From Sphaerulina vaccinii (Eukaryota > Ascomycota > Dothideomycetes > Mycosphaerellales > Mycosphaerellaceae), in NCBI GenBank assembly GCA_022570795.1, contig JAKUDP010000004.1:62001-126000 (forward strand): a stretch of 64,000 bases of DNA, in the 5' to 3' direction. Of the stretch, positions 1 to 12,260 are shown in pieces. The notes under the pieces were generated by a model, which ran no database searches, was not told where the DNA came from, and worked only from the letters and a program-made list of their open reading frames with translations. The translations under genes were made by a program, and so were the position numbers. Position 1 is the first letter of the stretch, and each line of letters opens with the position of its first letter.

Positions 1-1610
1 TCTATATCCTCTTTGTAACTAAGGCGCTTAGGTTAGAAGTAGACATTTTAGATATTAAGGAGATTGTCTAGTATAGGCTCCCGAATTAATATATAATATA
101 GTATATTATATAGCGCGCAGGTTGTATAGTACGAGACTTAGTAAAGTATAGGCCTAGGCGCTTTACTCTACTATATAAAAAGTTTACTAATCTCGAGTAT
201 ATAGTTTTACCTATCTAGTCTATAGAGCCCGCGCGCCTTATAGAGATCCTAGTAGATAAGCCTATTAGTTAGCCTGCACCTCTAGATATAAAAGTAAAGA
301 AGAGAAAATCGAATTAGAATAAGTATAATAAGCTTAAGTTCTTCGTCTACTATTAGATTAATTAGACTATAGGCGATCTACCTATAATCTAGCCTAGGTA
401 TTAAAAGAAGGTCTAGCTATATACGTTTGTAAAGGCTATACCTAAGTAGATAGATATAGACTACTATAACTATTACTAGCCTATATAGAAGCTCTCTAAG
501 TTAGAAATATAGTAGGCTATAGTAATAGAGTCCTAGGTATTAGTTAGAGTTTCAAGGTATATACTTTTTATATAGGCTTGTCTATATAAGTAGAATATCC
601 TTTAGGCAAAGTATCTATATACTAATATAATCTTCTAGCTAGTACCTAGATCTATACTACTCTAGAGGATTTAAAAGTATATTACCTACTACTAGGGCGA
701 GGCTCCTAGTTACTACCTAGTCCTCGACTAAACTAGATTAAAAGCCTATCTAGAGTAGGCAAAGTTTGTATTACTAACCTAACTACTATCTATACTAGAG
801 ACTTAGCTATATATATTTATATAGTAGGTAGATAGCAACTTTGCAAGTAGCTAGGCTAATATAGAGAGGTAGAGTAGATAGCTTATAGACAAAGGCTAGG
901 CAAGCTACGAGTAGTATTACCTAGAGTAATATATAAGTATTAAGAATAGGCAAGTCGATTATAATATTAGCGAGACTATTATAGATATATCGGATACGTC
1001 TATATATAGGATTTGTATATTCGGTATTTAGACTCTACTTCTATATATATTAATACCTAAGCTATAGATAATATCTAAAGTAGTCGCAAGTAGTAGGTCT
1101 CTAGATTCCGAATAAGCTACGTAGAATAGCGCGCCTAATATACTAAATAAGAATATAGTAGCGCCTATAAAAGAAAAGAGAAGAGCAAAGCCTAGAGTAT
1201 CTACTCCTAAATATAAGTAGATATATTCCTAGACTCTATTACTATAGGTATTACTATAGATAAAGCAGACTCCTAATTTCTATAAGATTCTAGCTAAGAA
1301 GTCTAGTAATATCTAGTCTGCAAGCAATACCTAGCTATCTAAGTAGAGCTATATAGAATTACCTTCTAAGCTATCGATAGGTAGAGTATCTAGAGTTTCC
1401 GGTTATGCGACTAGAGGCTATATACCTCTAAAGTATTGTCGATAGAATTGCAAATAGTATACTAGCTGCTTCTAGGCTCGCTACCTACCTATATTATATA
1501 ATTAATTATATATAAAGCTAGTATTCTAATATATAGAGGAAATTCTATACTTGTATTCTATACTTTTATACCTCTAGTCTCTCTATTTGTTCTATACTTG
1601 CTCCTATAGT

Positions 1611-1937
1611 CCTCTAGCTAGATTCTTAGTATATTATATAGTTCTCTATTACTCTCTAGCTTAATCTAAGTATACTCTATAGTCCTCTAGCTAGATTCTT
1701 AGTATATTATATAGTTCTCTATTACTCTCTAGCTTAATCTAAGTATACTCTATAGTTCTCTAGCTAGATCCTTAGTATATTATATAGTTCTCTATTACTC
1801 TCTAGCTTAATCTAAGTATACTCTATAGTCCTCTAGCTAGATTCTTAGTATATTATATAGTTCTCTATCGCTCTCTAGCTTAATCTAAGTATACTCTATA
1901 GTCCTCTAGCTAGATTCTTAGTATATTATATAGTTCT
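1611..1937. repeat. 73-bp tandem repeat, about 4.5 copies
   Basis: A unit beginning CCTCTAGCTAGATTC recurs at 1611, 1684, 1757, 1830 and 1903, exactly 73 bp apart. The last copy breaks off after about 35 bp. Copies differ only by a few C/T changes, so the array was homogeneous before or during RIP. It lies inside the AT island and has no coding potential. A second short word, TTCTAGATTTAGGCT, follows at about 1935 and again at about 1985. The array could be a minisatellite inside a transposon or its LTR, which cannot be decided here. Confidence 0.9.
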
Positions 1938-2139
1938 AGATTTAGGCTAGCTTTCTACTTCTACTTAGATAGTATCTATTTAAGTTCTAGATTTAGGCTT
2001 GCCTTCTACGTAGATACTCGTTTCTACTATAAATAAATAGAATAGAATAGAGAAGTAGTTAGAAAGAATATACGTTGTAGTATTAATTATTAACTAATAA
2101 TATAATTAAGGTAGTACTTCTACCTCTTTAAGTCTACAA

Positions 2140-5100
2140 TCGCACTATGCGCGACACTACCTACTACTTCGTCGCTATCTATAATAGCTCTATACGCATC
2201 TGAATCCCTAAGTATAAAGAAGACTATAGCTAACTATAGACGAACGCCTACGAACCTAAGCTGCAAACGTATAGTAATACTAAGTATATTTTAGATAAGT
2301 AGCTTCTAAAGTGCGATATCCCTTAAGTCCGATAAACTAGCTTCGATAATCCTAGAAAGAGTATAGGCGTATTCTAATTAGTATAAGAATAGTTAATTAG
2401 TTCGGGAAAAGGTAGATAATATTCTTTAGTATATATACTTAAGTAATATAAGTATTAAGAGCTTCCTAAACTCCTACTATAGTATAGAGAAGGATCTAGG
2501 TATAAGCGCGTAGGTAGAGACTATAGGTAGGTATATAAAGAGGATAGGGAGTATTATATCTAAGAAGTCTTTTTTATAAAAAGTATATTTATATATAAAT
2601 AAAAGTAAGTTTGTAAGCTTTGTTCTAGGCCTTGTCGGACTAGATATCTAGTTTTTAGCTTAGATTAAGGTAGGTAGAGTCTAGTAGTATATAAGACCTA
2701 TACTAACTATACTTAGGTATTTAGCAAATTCGATTTAGAGTAGCAAGTAAGTAAGGTCCTCTCCTTAGATATATTTAGGAAAATAGCTTAGATAGCTCCT
2801 ATATTTACTAATATTATAAGCGCGCTTATTACTAGACTAGCGTAGGTAACTATAGATATAAAAGAGACTCTACGATAGGTCTATAGAAAGGTTATATAGA
2901 TAGCTTTAATAATTAGATAGATATAGTATCTAAGGGCTAGAAGTAGACTATCTTACTAGCTTAGAATCTACCTATAGAGTTAGGAAACTAAATATAGAGT
3001 AATATCTATACTTGCTAGTATAGGCGTCTATATATATTCTCGGAGTATCTATCGGGCAAATAAGAGCCTACTTAGAATAGCTATAGAGAGTATATATATA
3101 TATAGTTAGAACCTAGCTATAAATATTATCTTCGATAACTAGGACTATATACTCTAGACTAGATAGTCTAGGTTTCTCAAATAGGACTAGCTCCTATATT
3201 ATACTACTATAAAGGTCTTTAAGAGTATATAGATCCTATATAGTAGCTTAGATATATCCTTACTATATAAAGAGAATCCCCTATAGCTTTATAATATTAT
3301 AGGTATAGAAAGGCTAAAGTATAGCAAACAAGAGTAGGTATATATACTATATAAGATAGCTAAGTATATTCGCAGAGTATACCTAGTCGAAGTCGTAGAA
3401 GTATATAATATAAAACTAGACTCGGACTAGTAGGCTATATTATAGTACCCCTATATATATATTATATATTACTTTGCAACTTAGAAGTCTATATACTCTA
3501 TAATAAAGCTTATATTCGAAGATAAAGGCACTATAGATAGTATATATAGAGTAATTAAGGATATTATAGATAAGTAGCTTAACCTTTAGAAGATATATAA
3601 TAGTATCTAATATAATAATATAGATCCCGTAGACGACCCTATACTATTTATAGGCGCTACTACCGAGTCTTAATTATAATAGGACAAGATTCTCTATTTG
3701 TAGATAGAGTAAGACAAGGACTAGGTTAGATAGACTAGCTATAACTCTAGCCGGAAGATTAAGCTAGTTTATAGTAATTAGAAATTAGTCTCTAATATCT
3801 ATACTATATATAAGGAATATATTAAGAATAAAGACCTATATAATAGGATCTAGTAGGTGCTGCTAGTGCCCGAGCTCTTCTACCTAAAGATATATCTAAT
3901 ATAGGTAATTAATAGAAACTTTAGTAGGCCTAAGAGCTATAACTCGAAGATATATCTAAAGATCTACTAGGCACTAATAAATTGTAAGATCTACCTATTA
4001 TTCTAGGTACTATATAGTTATATAGAGCGTCTAGTAGTCGATAGCTATTATACCTATATTCTAGCATTTATATATAAGATAGCTAGGATTTAAGACCTAG
4101 GTAATAGATCGAACGTAGCTAGATATATTCGAAAGCTTTTAGTTAAAGGATTCCTAAATCTATTATAGAAGGTTTATAAAGTATACTTCTTCTAGTAGGC
4201 GCGTATACTACGCCTAGATCTATAGTCTAATTAGATAAAAGCTAGATATTATATAAGTAAAACTATTCTAATAGTAAAGAAAAAAAAGAAGTCGGCTCTC
4301 TATATAGCAAATATAGTTATAATCGATAGTAGCAAAGATAGGACTATATATATCTACTTTATCTAGATAGTATAAATCTACTAACTCCTCTACTATGCGA
4401 TTAAGTATATAGATATCGGCCTCCTATACTATATAGTTAATTAGTATATCTTAATTTTCTATATAAAGTCTTATAAGAACTATATATTTATTATACTCTA
4501 GCTAAAGTAGATTACAGACTTGCCTACGTCTAATAAGTAGCTCTAAAATATAATTCTAGCAAATAGTCTAGTAAACTACGTAGGTAGAGTAGATAGTTAG
4601 TTTGAAATCAACTATATAAATAAGTTCCTAAATAGCTATCTAAAAGCGCTACTACAAAATCGGAGGAATAGTATATTTAGTATAGAGGATTAGCTCGCCG
4701 ACTATACCCTACTTGCGACCTATACGGGTCAGCTCTATAATAGAATAGAGGTAGCATTTAGCAAATATATAGATATAGTATATATAAGGGCAAGCGCTAT
4801 ATATAAGATCTACCAAGTTATATCAATCTACCTAGAGGAATTACTCAATCGTATATAGACAAAGGATACTCTATTCTATATAGTAGATCTCTTCGCCGTA
4901 GGCCTAAACAACCTTATATCTAATATAGGTATAGACGACAAGCCTTGTCTATCTATACTTAAGAGATTTAATTAGAATATAGTATATATACTAGACTTAG
5001 ATAGTTCTATACCTAATATTAAGTATCTAGATATTCCTAGCCAAATAGATAATCTAATTAAATAAGACAACCTTTAGACTATAGCTACTATAGATAACAT
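2140..5100 (+). mobile_element. RIP-decayed coding remnant, possibly DUF6589-type
   Basis: One plus-strand frame reads like protein across long stretches when TAG/TAA are treated as mutated CAG/CAA/TGG codons. The best part is about 4380-4870. It contains a run resembling 'DIGLL', then 'LANSLVNYVGR', then a segment rich in hydrophobic and basic residues. This reminds me of the fungal transposon-associated DUF6589 proteins (patterns of the type GDIGLL and NxLVNxxGxxxxFxExD). I recognise it only by eye, and the frame is broken elsewhere. No terminal repeats were found. It could equally be another repeat-borne gene. The assignment to a decayed mobile element is more secure than the family name. 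Confidence 0.3.
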
Positions 5101-5855
5101 ACCTAGGTTCCTTACTAATAATAAGTCTAAGTTTATAGATAATATAAAGTAATACTTAGATATACTCGGATAAACTAGGCTTATATATATAACTTCTCTA
5201 TAAGCCTGCAACAACTATACTAATTAGATAGCTTAGACTATACGAAACCGACCTACCGATAATAGAGATATATATATAAGCTAGGCTTATCTATATAGTA
5301 TCTCTATATTTCTAGAATAACTATAGCAATCGAGTAGGTTATAGATAATCGAAATTCGAGCTCTTATATATAGAGATACCTACAAATATTAGATACTTAT
5401 TAGGCTTCTCTATATAAAAGTAGCTATTTATAAGTATAATTCTCGCTATATCTATACTATCGTATACGCCGTAGACTACTATACTTACTTTACTTTATAG
5501 TAAAATAGTAAAAAGGTAGTTGCGAACTTTTTACTTATACTCTATTATATATAATATATATAGCCTAGGTAGAGCTTCCTATTAGCCTAATAATTATAGA
5601 TAATACTAGTTAGTTACTTTATTAAAGTAGGTAACCCTATACGTATATCGTCGCTATTTACTAGTATAGATTCTTAGATAGCTATAGGAGACTATAAAGA
5701 AACTTATCTTTTTTCTTAGATACTTCTTTTTTTATTATATATAATATCTACTACTTTGCCTTCTATAGTTGCTTATAGTCTATAATACTTATATACCCGA
5801 CTCTCTACTTTATTAAATATATATATATATTATATAGATAGTCTATATAATACTT

Positions 5856-6350
5856 AGGCAAGCTTAGGACTACCTTTTTACCTATATCTAGGCAAAGCCG
5901 AGCTTTTATATATAAACTCTTATATACTATATATCTCTCTATTCTTTCTCCGAAGAAAATTAGTATCTAGCTACCTATCTAGTAGCTTAGAGTCTCTATT
6001 TTCTTTAGAGATACTTATATATATATAACCTACTATATAGTAGCTTAGTTACTCTATTTTTTTTAGAAATACTAACTTTACTACTTTATAGATTCTACTC
6101 TTTAGGCGAGCTTAGGACTATCTTCTTACCTATACTTAAGCAAAGCCGAGCTTTTATATACTAACTTTATATACTATATATTTCCCTATTCTTTCTCTAA
6201 AGGAAATTAGTATCTAGCTACCTATCTAGTAGCTTAGAGTCTCTATTTCCTTTAGAGATACTTATATATATATAATATACTATATAGTAGCTTAGTTGCT
6301 CTATTTTTTTTAGAGATACTAACTTTAATACTTTGCAGACTCTACTTCTT
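5856..6350. repeat. 248-bp direct tandem duplication
   Basis: Two head-to-tail copies begin with AGGC(A/G)AGCTTAGGACTA at 5856 and 6104. They run in parallel through shared landmarks such as GCAAAGCCGAGC and CTACCTATCTAGTAGC. Differences are mostly C/T or G/A transitions plus a few small indels. The duplication predates at least part of the RIP mutation. It lies between the two coding-like frames of the left island and has no open frame. It might be a duplicated internal segment or closely spaced terminal repeats of a small element. Confidence 0.8.
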
Positions 6351-6399
6351 ACTCGAATTTAGTTACTATATCTAGTACCTCTATCTACTACTCGATAGC

Positions 6400-7900
6400 T
6401 ACTATAGCTTCTACTTCTACCTACTACCTATAAGGCCTAGGCTATAATCTACTAACCTACCTATTCTCGTAGCTAGAAGTACCTATAGGTATAGATAAAG
6501 ACGACTAGAAGGAGGTATATAGTTAGCTATAGAATATCTTCTATATATCTAGTAAGGCCTATAAAATAACTTTGCTCTAGGTATATAATACTATAGTTAA
6601 GCTCTATAGCTATATTATACTCTATAATACTCTATTTTAGTTCTTTAGCTACTTTAATAATATAATTAGTAGCTTAGATAGAAGAGTTAGCCGAATTACT
6701 TAGTATATAGCTCTAATTATAAATAAGTCTAAGTATTACTTGCCTAGACTATTTAATAAGAAATAGAAAAAGTACTAAGAGATATACAACTTTAGATAGA
6801 AGTCTATAGAAATTAACTTATAGAGTACTAGAATAAGATTAGTTATACTATATAGCTATTATCTAAGTTTATATAATAAGCGCAACTCTAAGCTAATTAG
6901 GTCTATAGCTATACTTAATAAAACAAAGTATAATAAAACTAACTACTACTACTTCTAGTATAGCCCGACTAATAGAATAAAAGGCCTATTTAAAGTATAT
7001 ATATAAATAGTACTTATAGAAAATTCTAATTATAATAATTTAGAAAACTTTTTATATAGAGGTATCTATACTAGCTATATCTAGTAGTCCAAATATAATA
7101 AGTATATAATTAGTCTATACTAGAAGGGTATAGATTATAAAGCTACTATATAAAGAAAGTATAAGTAGCTATTAATAGTAGCTTAGAGGGCTATCTTTTC
7201 TATATCTAATAATAACTTTTATAATCTATCTAATATAATTAGCTTTAATAAGAATCTTACTCTAGCTTTATACTTTATATATACTTCGAGAACTAATAGC
7301 TTTATATAAAGCTTAGAAATACTAATTGTGCCTAAGAATCGCTACTAGGTATTTATATATCTTAGCTTTACTTAGAATATAGCTAATAGTAACTATAACA
7401 ACTTTCTATACTATATAAAGAACTTAGCTAAGGCTCTACTTATAGCTATTTATATAGAGATTACTAAGAATACTACTATTAACTTAGACCTTAAAGGCAA
7501 CTTATTATCTAAAAAGGAGTATAATTCTAAGAATAATAGGCTTCTTAGCAATGCAAGTACTAATATAGATATATTTTAAAAATAAGTCTAAGAGTAGTTA
7601 AATATAGATAAAATTAACTAAAATTAACTAATACTCTAAAAAAGTATATAAGAAGTGCTCTCTACTACTACTACTATAGCCGGGCTACTAGCTACTAATA
7701 GTAAGGTATTATAAGTAGTATAGTAGGCTTTCGGATTTTCTAAATAAAGTTTTATAATCTCTACAACTATCTAAAGCCCTTCTAAATATCTATATATTTA
7801 TTTGCCTATATTTCAAAATTGAGCTAATTAGTATATACTAAAAGTACTAGTTAGGCCCTTAGACTACCTATAGCAAGATTCCGAACAAGAACTAGTTTGC
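6400..7900 (+). mobile_element. RIP-decayed coding-like frame, unidentified
   Basis: A plus-strand frame between about 6400 and 7900 gives long protein-like stretches, rich in Lys, Asn, Ile, Leu and Tyr. They are interrupted mostly by TAG and TAA, as expected if CAG/CAA and TGG codons were destroyed by RIP. A Ser/Thr-rich run lies near 7655-7700. I do not recognise the family. Its position inside a repeat island and the RIP signature imply that it was part of a repeated element, but no transposase motif or terminal repeat is visible. Confidence 0.3.
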
Positions 7901-8287
7901 TAAGGTAGTATAATAACTAAGACTAGTTTTATATACTATACTATACTAATTAAATAATCTATAGATAAGGTAACCTCGAGAATATTAATATTAATATCGA
8001 TTAGCTTTAGCGAGGAAGCAAGGATATTTTTTATAGACCTAGGCTCTAGGGATCTTTTATCTACTAGAAGACGAGAAGGTCAAGTCGTGATGTGAGCCGG
8101 AATCTATAGATGCAATAGGGACGGCGGGTGGACAGGATCTCCGGAAAGCGATATTTTAGAAATATTATTAATTCGCCTTTTCGTCTATGCAGTTTTCAGC
8201 TTTTCGGCGATCGAGTTCAAGACTTCCAAACAATATTATTATCTTATGCTCTATCGAATGGTCTATACAAGAACTCGACCCGCGCCC

Positions 8288-8323
8288 CTCGTTGTCGTCC
8301 CATTGGTTTCGGGCAACCCTAAG
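8288..8323 (+). repeat. 36-bp dispersed element, copy 1
   Basis: This 36-bp segment, ending in TTTCGGGCAACCCTAAG, matches the reverse complement of 49393-49428 at 32 of 36 positions, and all four differences are transitions. Both copies lie in non-coding DNA close to an AT island, at about 200 bp and about 800 bp from an edge. It may be a relic of a small dispersed repeat or a shared motif. No function is evident. Confidence 0.6.
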
Positions 8324-8630
8324 CCAATAAACGCGTGTACTCGCCAGCTTACTCAACCAGTGGGCATTGAGCTATATACCACCCAGTAACTCAACTCACT
8401 CGCGGACCAGTCTGAGGATCTAACACTGTAACAACAACGTTATACATGAGCTTTGTTAGTAGCATATCACGTTTTGATCGAGCACTTGGCCTCTGCGATA
8501 CACCACCTTCGCTGAGATACAATACAGCATGTCCAAGTCCTCAAGATAGGCTGCGGTGCTGGCAACCAGATCCTACAATCCAGTGAAAGCTGTTTCCGCC
8601 CAAGAGATTGCCAGTCTTCCTTAGCTTGCT

Positions 8631-9442
8631 CTAGGCTCTCTGCCTTCTGGAGTCTTCATGAACTAGTCTCGCGGTGCCATCCAGTATATCGAAGCTCGTG
8701 GCGCCATACGTTCGAGCAGTCCTCATCAGCGAACGAAGACCGTCACCGATATTGGTCCCATCGACTATCTTGCGACGTTCCGAAACCGCAACATTGAGCA
8801 AGATCGTTGTAATAATTTCGGGAATCCTAGTGTCGCCGTCGAACATATTGACGATTTCTCGAGCGATAACACCACGAGATGCGACGACAAGATGCCCAAT
8901 CTTGATGAGCGCATAGATCGCGTGCCTTTTCCGCATGTATGAGGAATTCGAGTGCACATTCCTTTGTATGACTGAAATCTGACCTTGGATCTCAGAGTAC
9001 ACAGAGTCTGCCATGTCGTATTGCCTGCTGCTACTCACTTCGAGGTATTTGTCCTCGATTGCGTAGTCCACTGCGGCTACGCAACGATCGAATGCGGTGA
9101 AGTCCTCGTCCTGGACAGGCTGTCTACCCGGAATTCCGGCCGGCGTCGTCGCTCCCATAATTGTCGCTACCATCAACATCCTCATCGTCTTCCTCGGCCT
9201 CTTCTTCACCCTCATCCTCAACCTGCTCGCTGTCCTCGTCATCTCCGTCATCCTCGTTATCCACGGTGATCGCGTTTCGTCGCGTTGCATAGAGATCAAC
9301 CAGTACCGCCCATGCTAACTTAGTCTCCAGCAGGCGGCAGCTCACGGGTATGTGGATCCATATCGCTTTCTCTTTGAAGGCGAGTCATTGTAGCAGATGT
9401 CAACATGCGTTCCATGACGGGTCTTGTTGTTGTGTTTGGCAT
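8631..9442 (-). CDS. hypothetical multi-exon gene with acidic stretch
   Basis: Three consecutive minus-strand frames look coding, but no single ATG-to-stop frame covers them. From the 5' end, a segment starting at the ATG at 9442-9440 contains several Met and Thr residues. Next comes a frame with a long Glu/Asp run (about 9270-9150). Last is the longest part, about 9120-8631, which is helical-looking and ends at the stop near 8631. Introns must join them. Candidate GT and AG sites exist near 9330, 9300, 9170 and 9110, but the implied introns are short and I could not settle them. No known domain is recognised. The 5' end lies about 170 bp from the next gene, which is divergent. It could also be a decayed gene. 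Confidence 0.4.
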
Positions 9443-9613
9443 CAAGAACAGTGTTGGAAAGCCGAAGGAAGTCGAGAGAAAAGTGGGTCTGCTCCAATCC
9501 TTCTTGCCAACAGCAACGATAACATTAGAATACTTTGAGCAGCACACCGTGAAGGCTTACAGAACCGTACTGTGAACATGCCTGGCTGAACATAGCCACA
9601 ACAAGTCACAACA

Positions 9614-10567
9614 ATGGCAGACGCCACACCCACAGAAGTCTTCTGGCCTACAGGCTGGTCTCGCGAGCGTCTAATCCACGCCACTGGCGATGAGCTTCGC
9701 ACTTTACCTCCAGAAGACTCAGACCGCATGTTCAACAGTCTACGAGCAACCCTCGGCACATATGGCTACAAGTCTCTCGTCGAAGAAATGACCAAGGTCG
9801 AAGAAGCTCGTAACCTTCAAGATCGTCTGGAACGTGGCCTCTCTGCCAACCCACTCGATGATCTCAAACCAGAAGAACGCATGCCCGTGCTTTCTACCCT
9901 GAAGGAGTACCTGCCTGAAGGACCATGGGGCTGGGTTGCGTACCGAACTTGCTGCTACAACGATGAAGAGAGATGGCGAGCTTTTCTGGAGAAATTTAAT
10001 GAGTTCTTTGCGAAGCAGGTTGAGCCACATATCTACGTGCCGGAGATCAAGGCCGCTCAAGATCGCTTCAAAATACATTGGGTGGAGAAACCAGAGCTGG
10101 AGAACACTACAGTTGCAGCGATAGCAGCAGACTACAGAAACCTCATTGGAACATTCCCAAGCCAGTCAATGCCAGAAGGTCTCGCGCACCAGATCTGCTT
10201 CAAATTTGGCGAACGTGAGGTCCAGTCTCTGCTCGACTCACCTATTCCAACTCCAAATCCGATTCATGAGCAATTGATCATCCCATACGCCACGTTAGTC
10301 GATATGTACGCGGGAGAAGACCCAGCCAGGGACGAAGAAGACAGCGCGGAACATGGACATTCCACATCTTTCAAGGTTGCGCTTTCAGCACTGTCTGGCG
10401 ATGGCGATCTGTTTAGGATAATGCTGAGAACGACTCGGTCGCCAGGAGAACTGAGTGTAGGTTTCAGTGAGAATAACACTGTCTACCTGAATGGTCTGGG
10501 TCGATGGGGCAGATTCAAGCTGGGAGAAAGTCAAGGAGAAGAAGCATTCTTGCGAAGACGTTACTAA
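9614..10567 (+). CDS. conserved fungal protein of unknown function (317 aa)
   Basis: A single uninterrupted frame starts at the ATG at 9614 and ends at a TAA. The protein is soluble-looking, with no signal peptide or membrane segment. Its middle contains 'GPWGWVAYRTCCYNDEERW' followed about 45 residues later by 'IHWVE'. This layout (WG-x-V-x-YRT, D-E-x-W, then a W-V-E element and a C-terminal half with Leu-rich strands) is one I know from a large family of uncharacterised ascomycete proteins, often found in many copies per genome. I cannot assign a biochemical role. The upstream hypothetical gene is divergent from it. Confidence 0.7.
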   Translation: MADATPTEVFWPTGWSRERLIHATGDELRTLPPEDSDRMFNSLRATLGTYGYKSLVEEMTKVEEARNLQDRLERGLSANPLDDLKPEERMPVLSTLKEYLPEGPWGWVAYRTCCYNDEERWRAFLEKFNEFFAKQVEPHIYVPEIKAAQDRFKIHWVEKPELENTTVAAIAADYRNLIGTFPSQSMPEGLAHQICFKFGEREVQSLLDSPIPTPNPIHEQLIIPYATLVDMYAGEDPARDEEDSAEHGHSTSFKVALSALSGDGDLFRIMLRTTRSPGELSVGFSENNTVYLNGLGRWGRFKLGESQGEEAFLRRRY

Positions 10568-10642
10568 GAATCTCTCTGCTGGCCACTCTTGGCTGCTCCC
10601 CAATAATGTCTTCGCAGCTCGTGCTCAATCACGACCTCATCA

Positions 10643-11367
10643 CTATCTACTGGCAAAAGGGTCCAAGAACGTGAAGAGCGCGACAAAGATTCCGATGACC
10701 CATACCAACATCCAACTCAACTCTCGGCTGAAGTCGCTCATGTCACAGAACCTGGTGGCAGTGCCCAGCGTGACAATCATCGCCATAGCAGCAACGAGAA
10801 GATCTGAATATTCGACTAGGTCAGTGTTAGGAACACTGCCCGGGGTGAAAAGCTGCCGGTTAAGACTCACAGAAACTGATAGTCTCGTAGAATAGAGGTT
10901 TCTCTCGTCGACGAGCCATCATCATTTTGACCTCCTTATAGACAATACGTCCTTCTTCTCCGGCGCCGAATATCTGCTGATACATACTGGCTGAATAGGC
11001 TTGGAGTTCACGCACGACTGGTTCCCAATGTCCAGTGACTAGCTATTAGACTAGCATGCTCTTCAGACAGGTTTCGATTAACTGTCAGCATTCGGATGAG
11101 AAAGTCTCGTACTTCGGCGCGCGTGGCGGTAGAAGGTGGCAGCTCTGGATCTTTCCGCGGCGAATGTTCGCTCTTGTCGAGTCCGTCATATCGGAGTTGG
11201 CCCATCTCGAAGTAATTGGGATTGTGTGGTGTGAGTGTTCGAGGGGAAGTGGGGTGTACTTTGAAGCAGAATACAGTACCTGCTTCCGCGGCCTCCAAGT
11301 CCAACATGATAATTGCCAAGAATACCTCGCCGCGACCAAGGGCTTGGGCAACACGCAGGCTCGACAT
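10643..11367 (-). CDS. hypothetical membrane-anchored protein, spliced
   Basis: Reading the minus strand, a coding stretch begins near the ATG at 11367 or at a later ATG, and runs through a Pro/Arg-rich part. It is followed by a frame ending in 'FYETISF'. A convincing intron (donor GTGAGT, acceptor CTAG, about 55 bp, near 10880-10826) joins it to a last exon that carries two hydrophobic segments and stops at 10643. One further intron near 11050 is required, and its exact ends are unclear. The C-terminus looks like one or two membrane helices flanking a short loop. No family is recognised. The 5' end lies just downstream of the stop of the methyltransferase gene on the same strand (spacing about 20 bp). 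Part of what I call exon 1 could therefore be wrong. Confidence 0.5.
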
Positions 11368-11387
11368 GCAAAGTCATCTTGCTTACA

Positions 11388-12260
11388 TCATCTCTTAAGC
11401 CCATAACACAACACAAAAGGAAACTCCATAACCTTTCCCATCCCATCCTCACATTTCCCAGCCTCACCAAACTCCCCTTCAAACTTCTCCACAGTCTTCC
11501 TCATCGTCCACGCAGGCCTCACATCAACATCCTGAAACCCTACATCTTCTAACAATTCAGTCATTTCCTTAGCATTAATCCCATGTCTCGCCACGCCATC
11601 CATTTTACTTGCAGGATGAAAACGTTTGGCATCTGGTCCAAAGTCTTCGAAGTCTGTAAGCATGAGACACCCACCTGGGGCGAGACAGCCATACATCGTT
11701 TGTAAGACTGAACGTAGGTCGGGGATGTGGTGCAGGACGAGATGACTTGTTATAATATCGAATTTCTGTCTTCCTGAACCTGTAGGAGAGGGCGGAAGTG
11801 CTGGGTCCTCAGGATCTTCGAGTAGGATAGCTAGTGGTAAGATGTTTCGTTTCGCGGTATCATTCTTCTGTAGCTTCGTATTTAGGACATTGATCATTCC
11901 TTCTGCAGCATCTACGGCTACTACGCGTGCTACTCTGGGGTGAGAGCATAACAGGATGCTCAGTATGCCGGTACCGCAGCCTATTTCGAGGATTTGGGCG
12001 CCATCTTCGGGTAGCTGTAGGCCTGGTAATCTTGAGGTAATTGCTACTTGTGCTTGCATCGATGCCTCATGGACGAATGGTCGAGAGTCCCAGGATAGAG
12101 CTTCGGCATTGAAGCGGGAGTTGCTCGCAGCATGTATGTTAGCCACTGCAGAAGCCATGAGGATTAGCTTCCTGGCGCTGAATCGTTGTGCTGTTGATGT
12201 AGTTCGTGTTGTACGAGACCAGCAGTGGGACGTGGAGTATTGTCCTCGTATCAGGCCCAT
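11388..12260 (-). CDS. class I SAM-dependent methyltransferase (290 aa)
   Basis: A single exon encodes a Rossmann-fold methyltransferase. Motif I 'EIGCGTG' lies at residues 92-98, and an acidic 'AVDAAEGM' follows for SAM ribose contact. A motif-IV-like 'FDIITSHLVLHHI' and 'LAPGGCL' come later. The substrate is not predictable. ATGs at 12260 and 12158 are both possible. The longer form adds 34 residues rich in Ser, Thr and Arg with no acidic residue, which would suit a mitochondrial presequence. The shorter form starts with MASAVANIH. The gene is divergent from ERG6 across 250 bp, but a functional link to sterol synthesis is only a possibility. Confidence 0.85.
   Translation of the reverse strand: MGLIRGQYSTSHCWSRTTRTTSTAQRFSARKLILMASAVANIHAASNSRFNAEALSWDSRPFVHEASMQAQVAITSRLPGLQLPEDGAQILEIGCGTGILSILLCSHPRVARVVAVDAAEGMINVLNTKLQKNDTAKRNILPLAILLEDPEDPALPPSPTGSGRQKFDIITSHLVLHHIPDLRSVLQTMYGCLAPGGCLMLTDFEDFGPDAKRFHPASKMDGVARHGINAKEMTELLEDVGFQDVDVRPAWTMRKTVEKFEGEFGEAGKCEDGMGKVMEFPFVLCYGLKR

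Larger units (their letters stand above)
1..8085. repeat. AT-rich RIP island (left)
   Basis: This stretch is visibly AT-rich and dominated by TA, CTA and TAG words. CpA and TpG dinucleotides are rare while CpG remains, which is the pattern left by RIP (CpA to TpA on both strands) rather than by CpG deamination. No frame of 60 codons is open anywhere in it. The composition changes abruptly near 8085, where ordinary coding-like sequence begins. The left edge lies outside the window. It contains tandem repeats and two plus-strand coding-like frames, listed separately. The island reading is firm. The identity of most of the underlying elements is not. Confidence 0.9.

Noticed and set aside
8631..9299. 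Single 222-codon minus frame as a complete gene.
   Set aside because: It opens with TTG, and a neighbouring acidic frame seems coding, so it was treated as part of an unresolved spliced gene.
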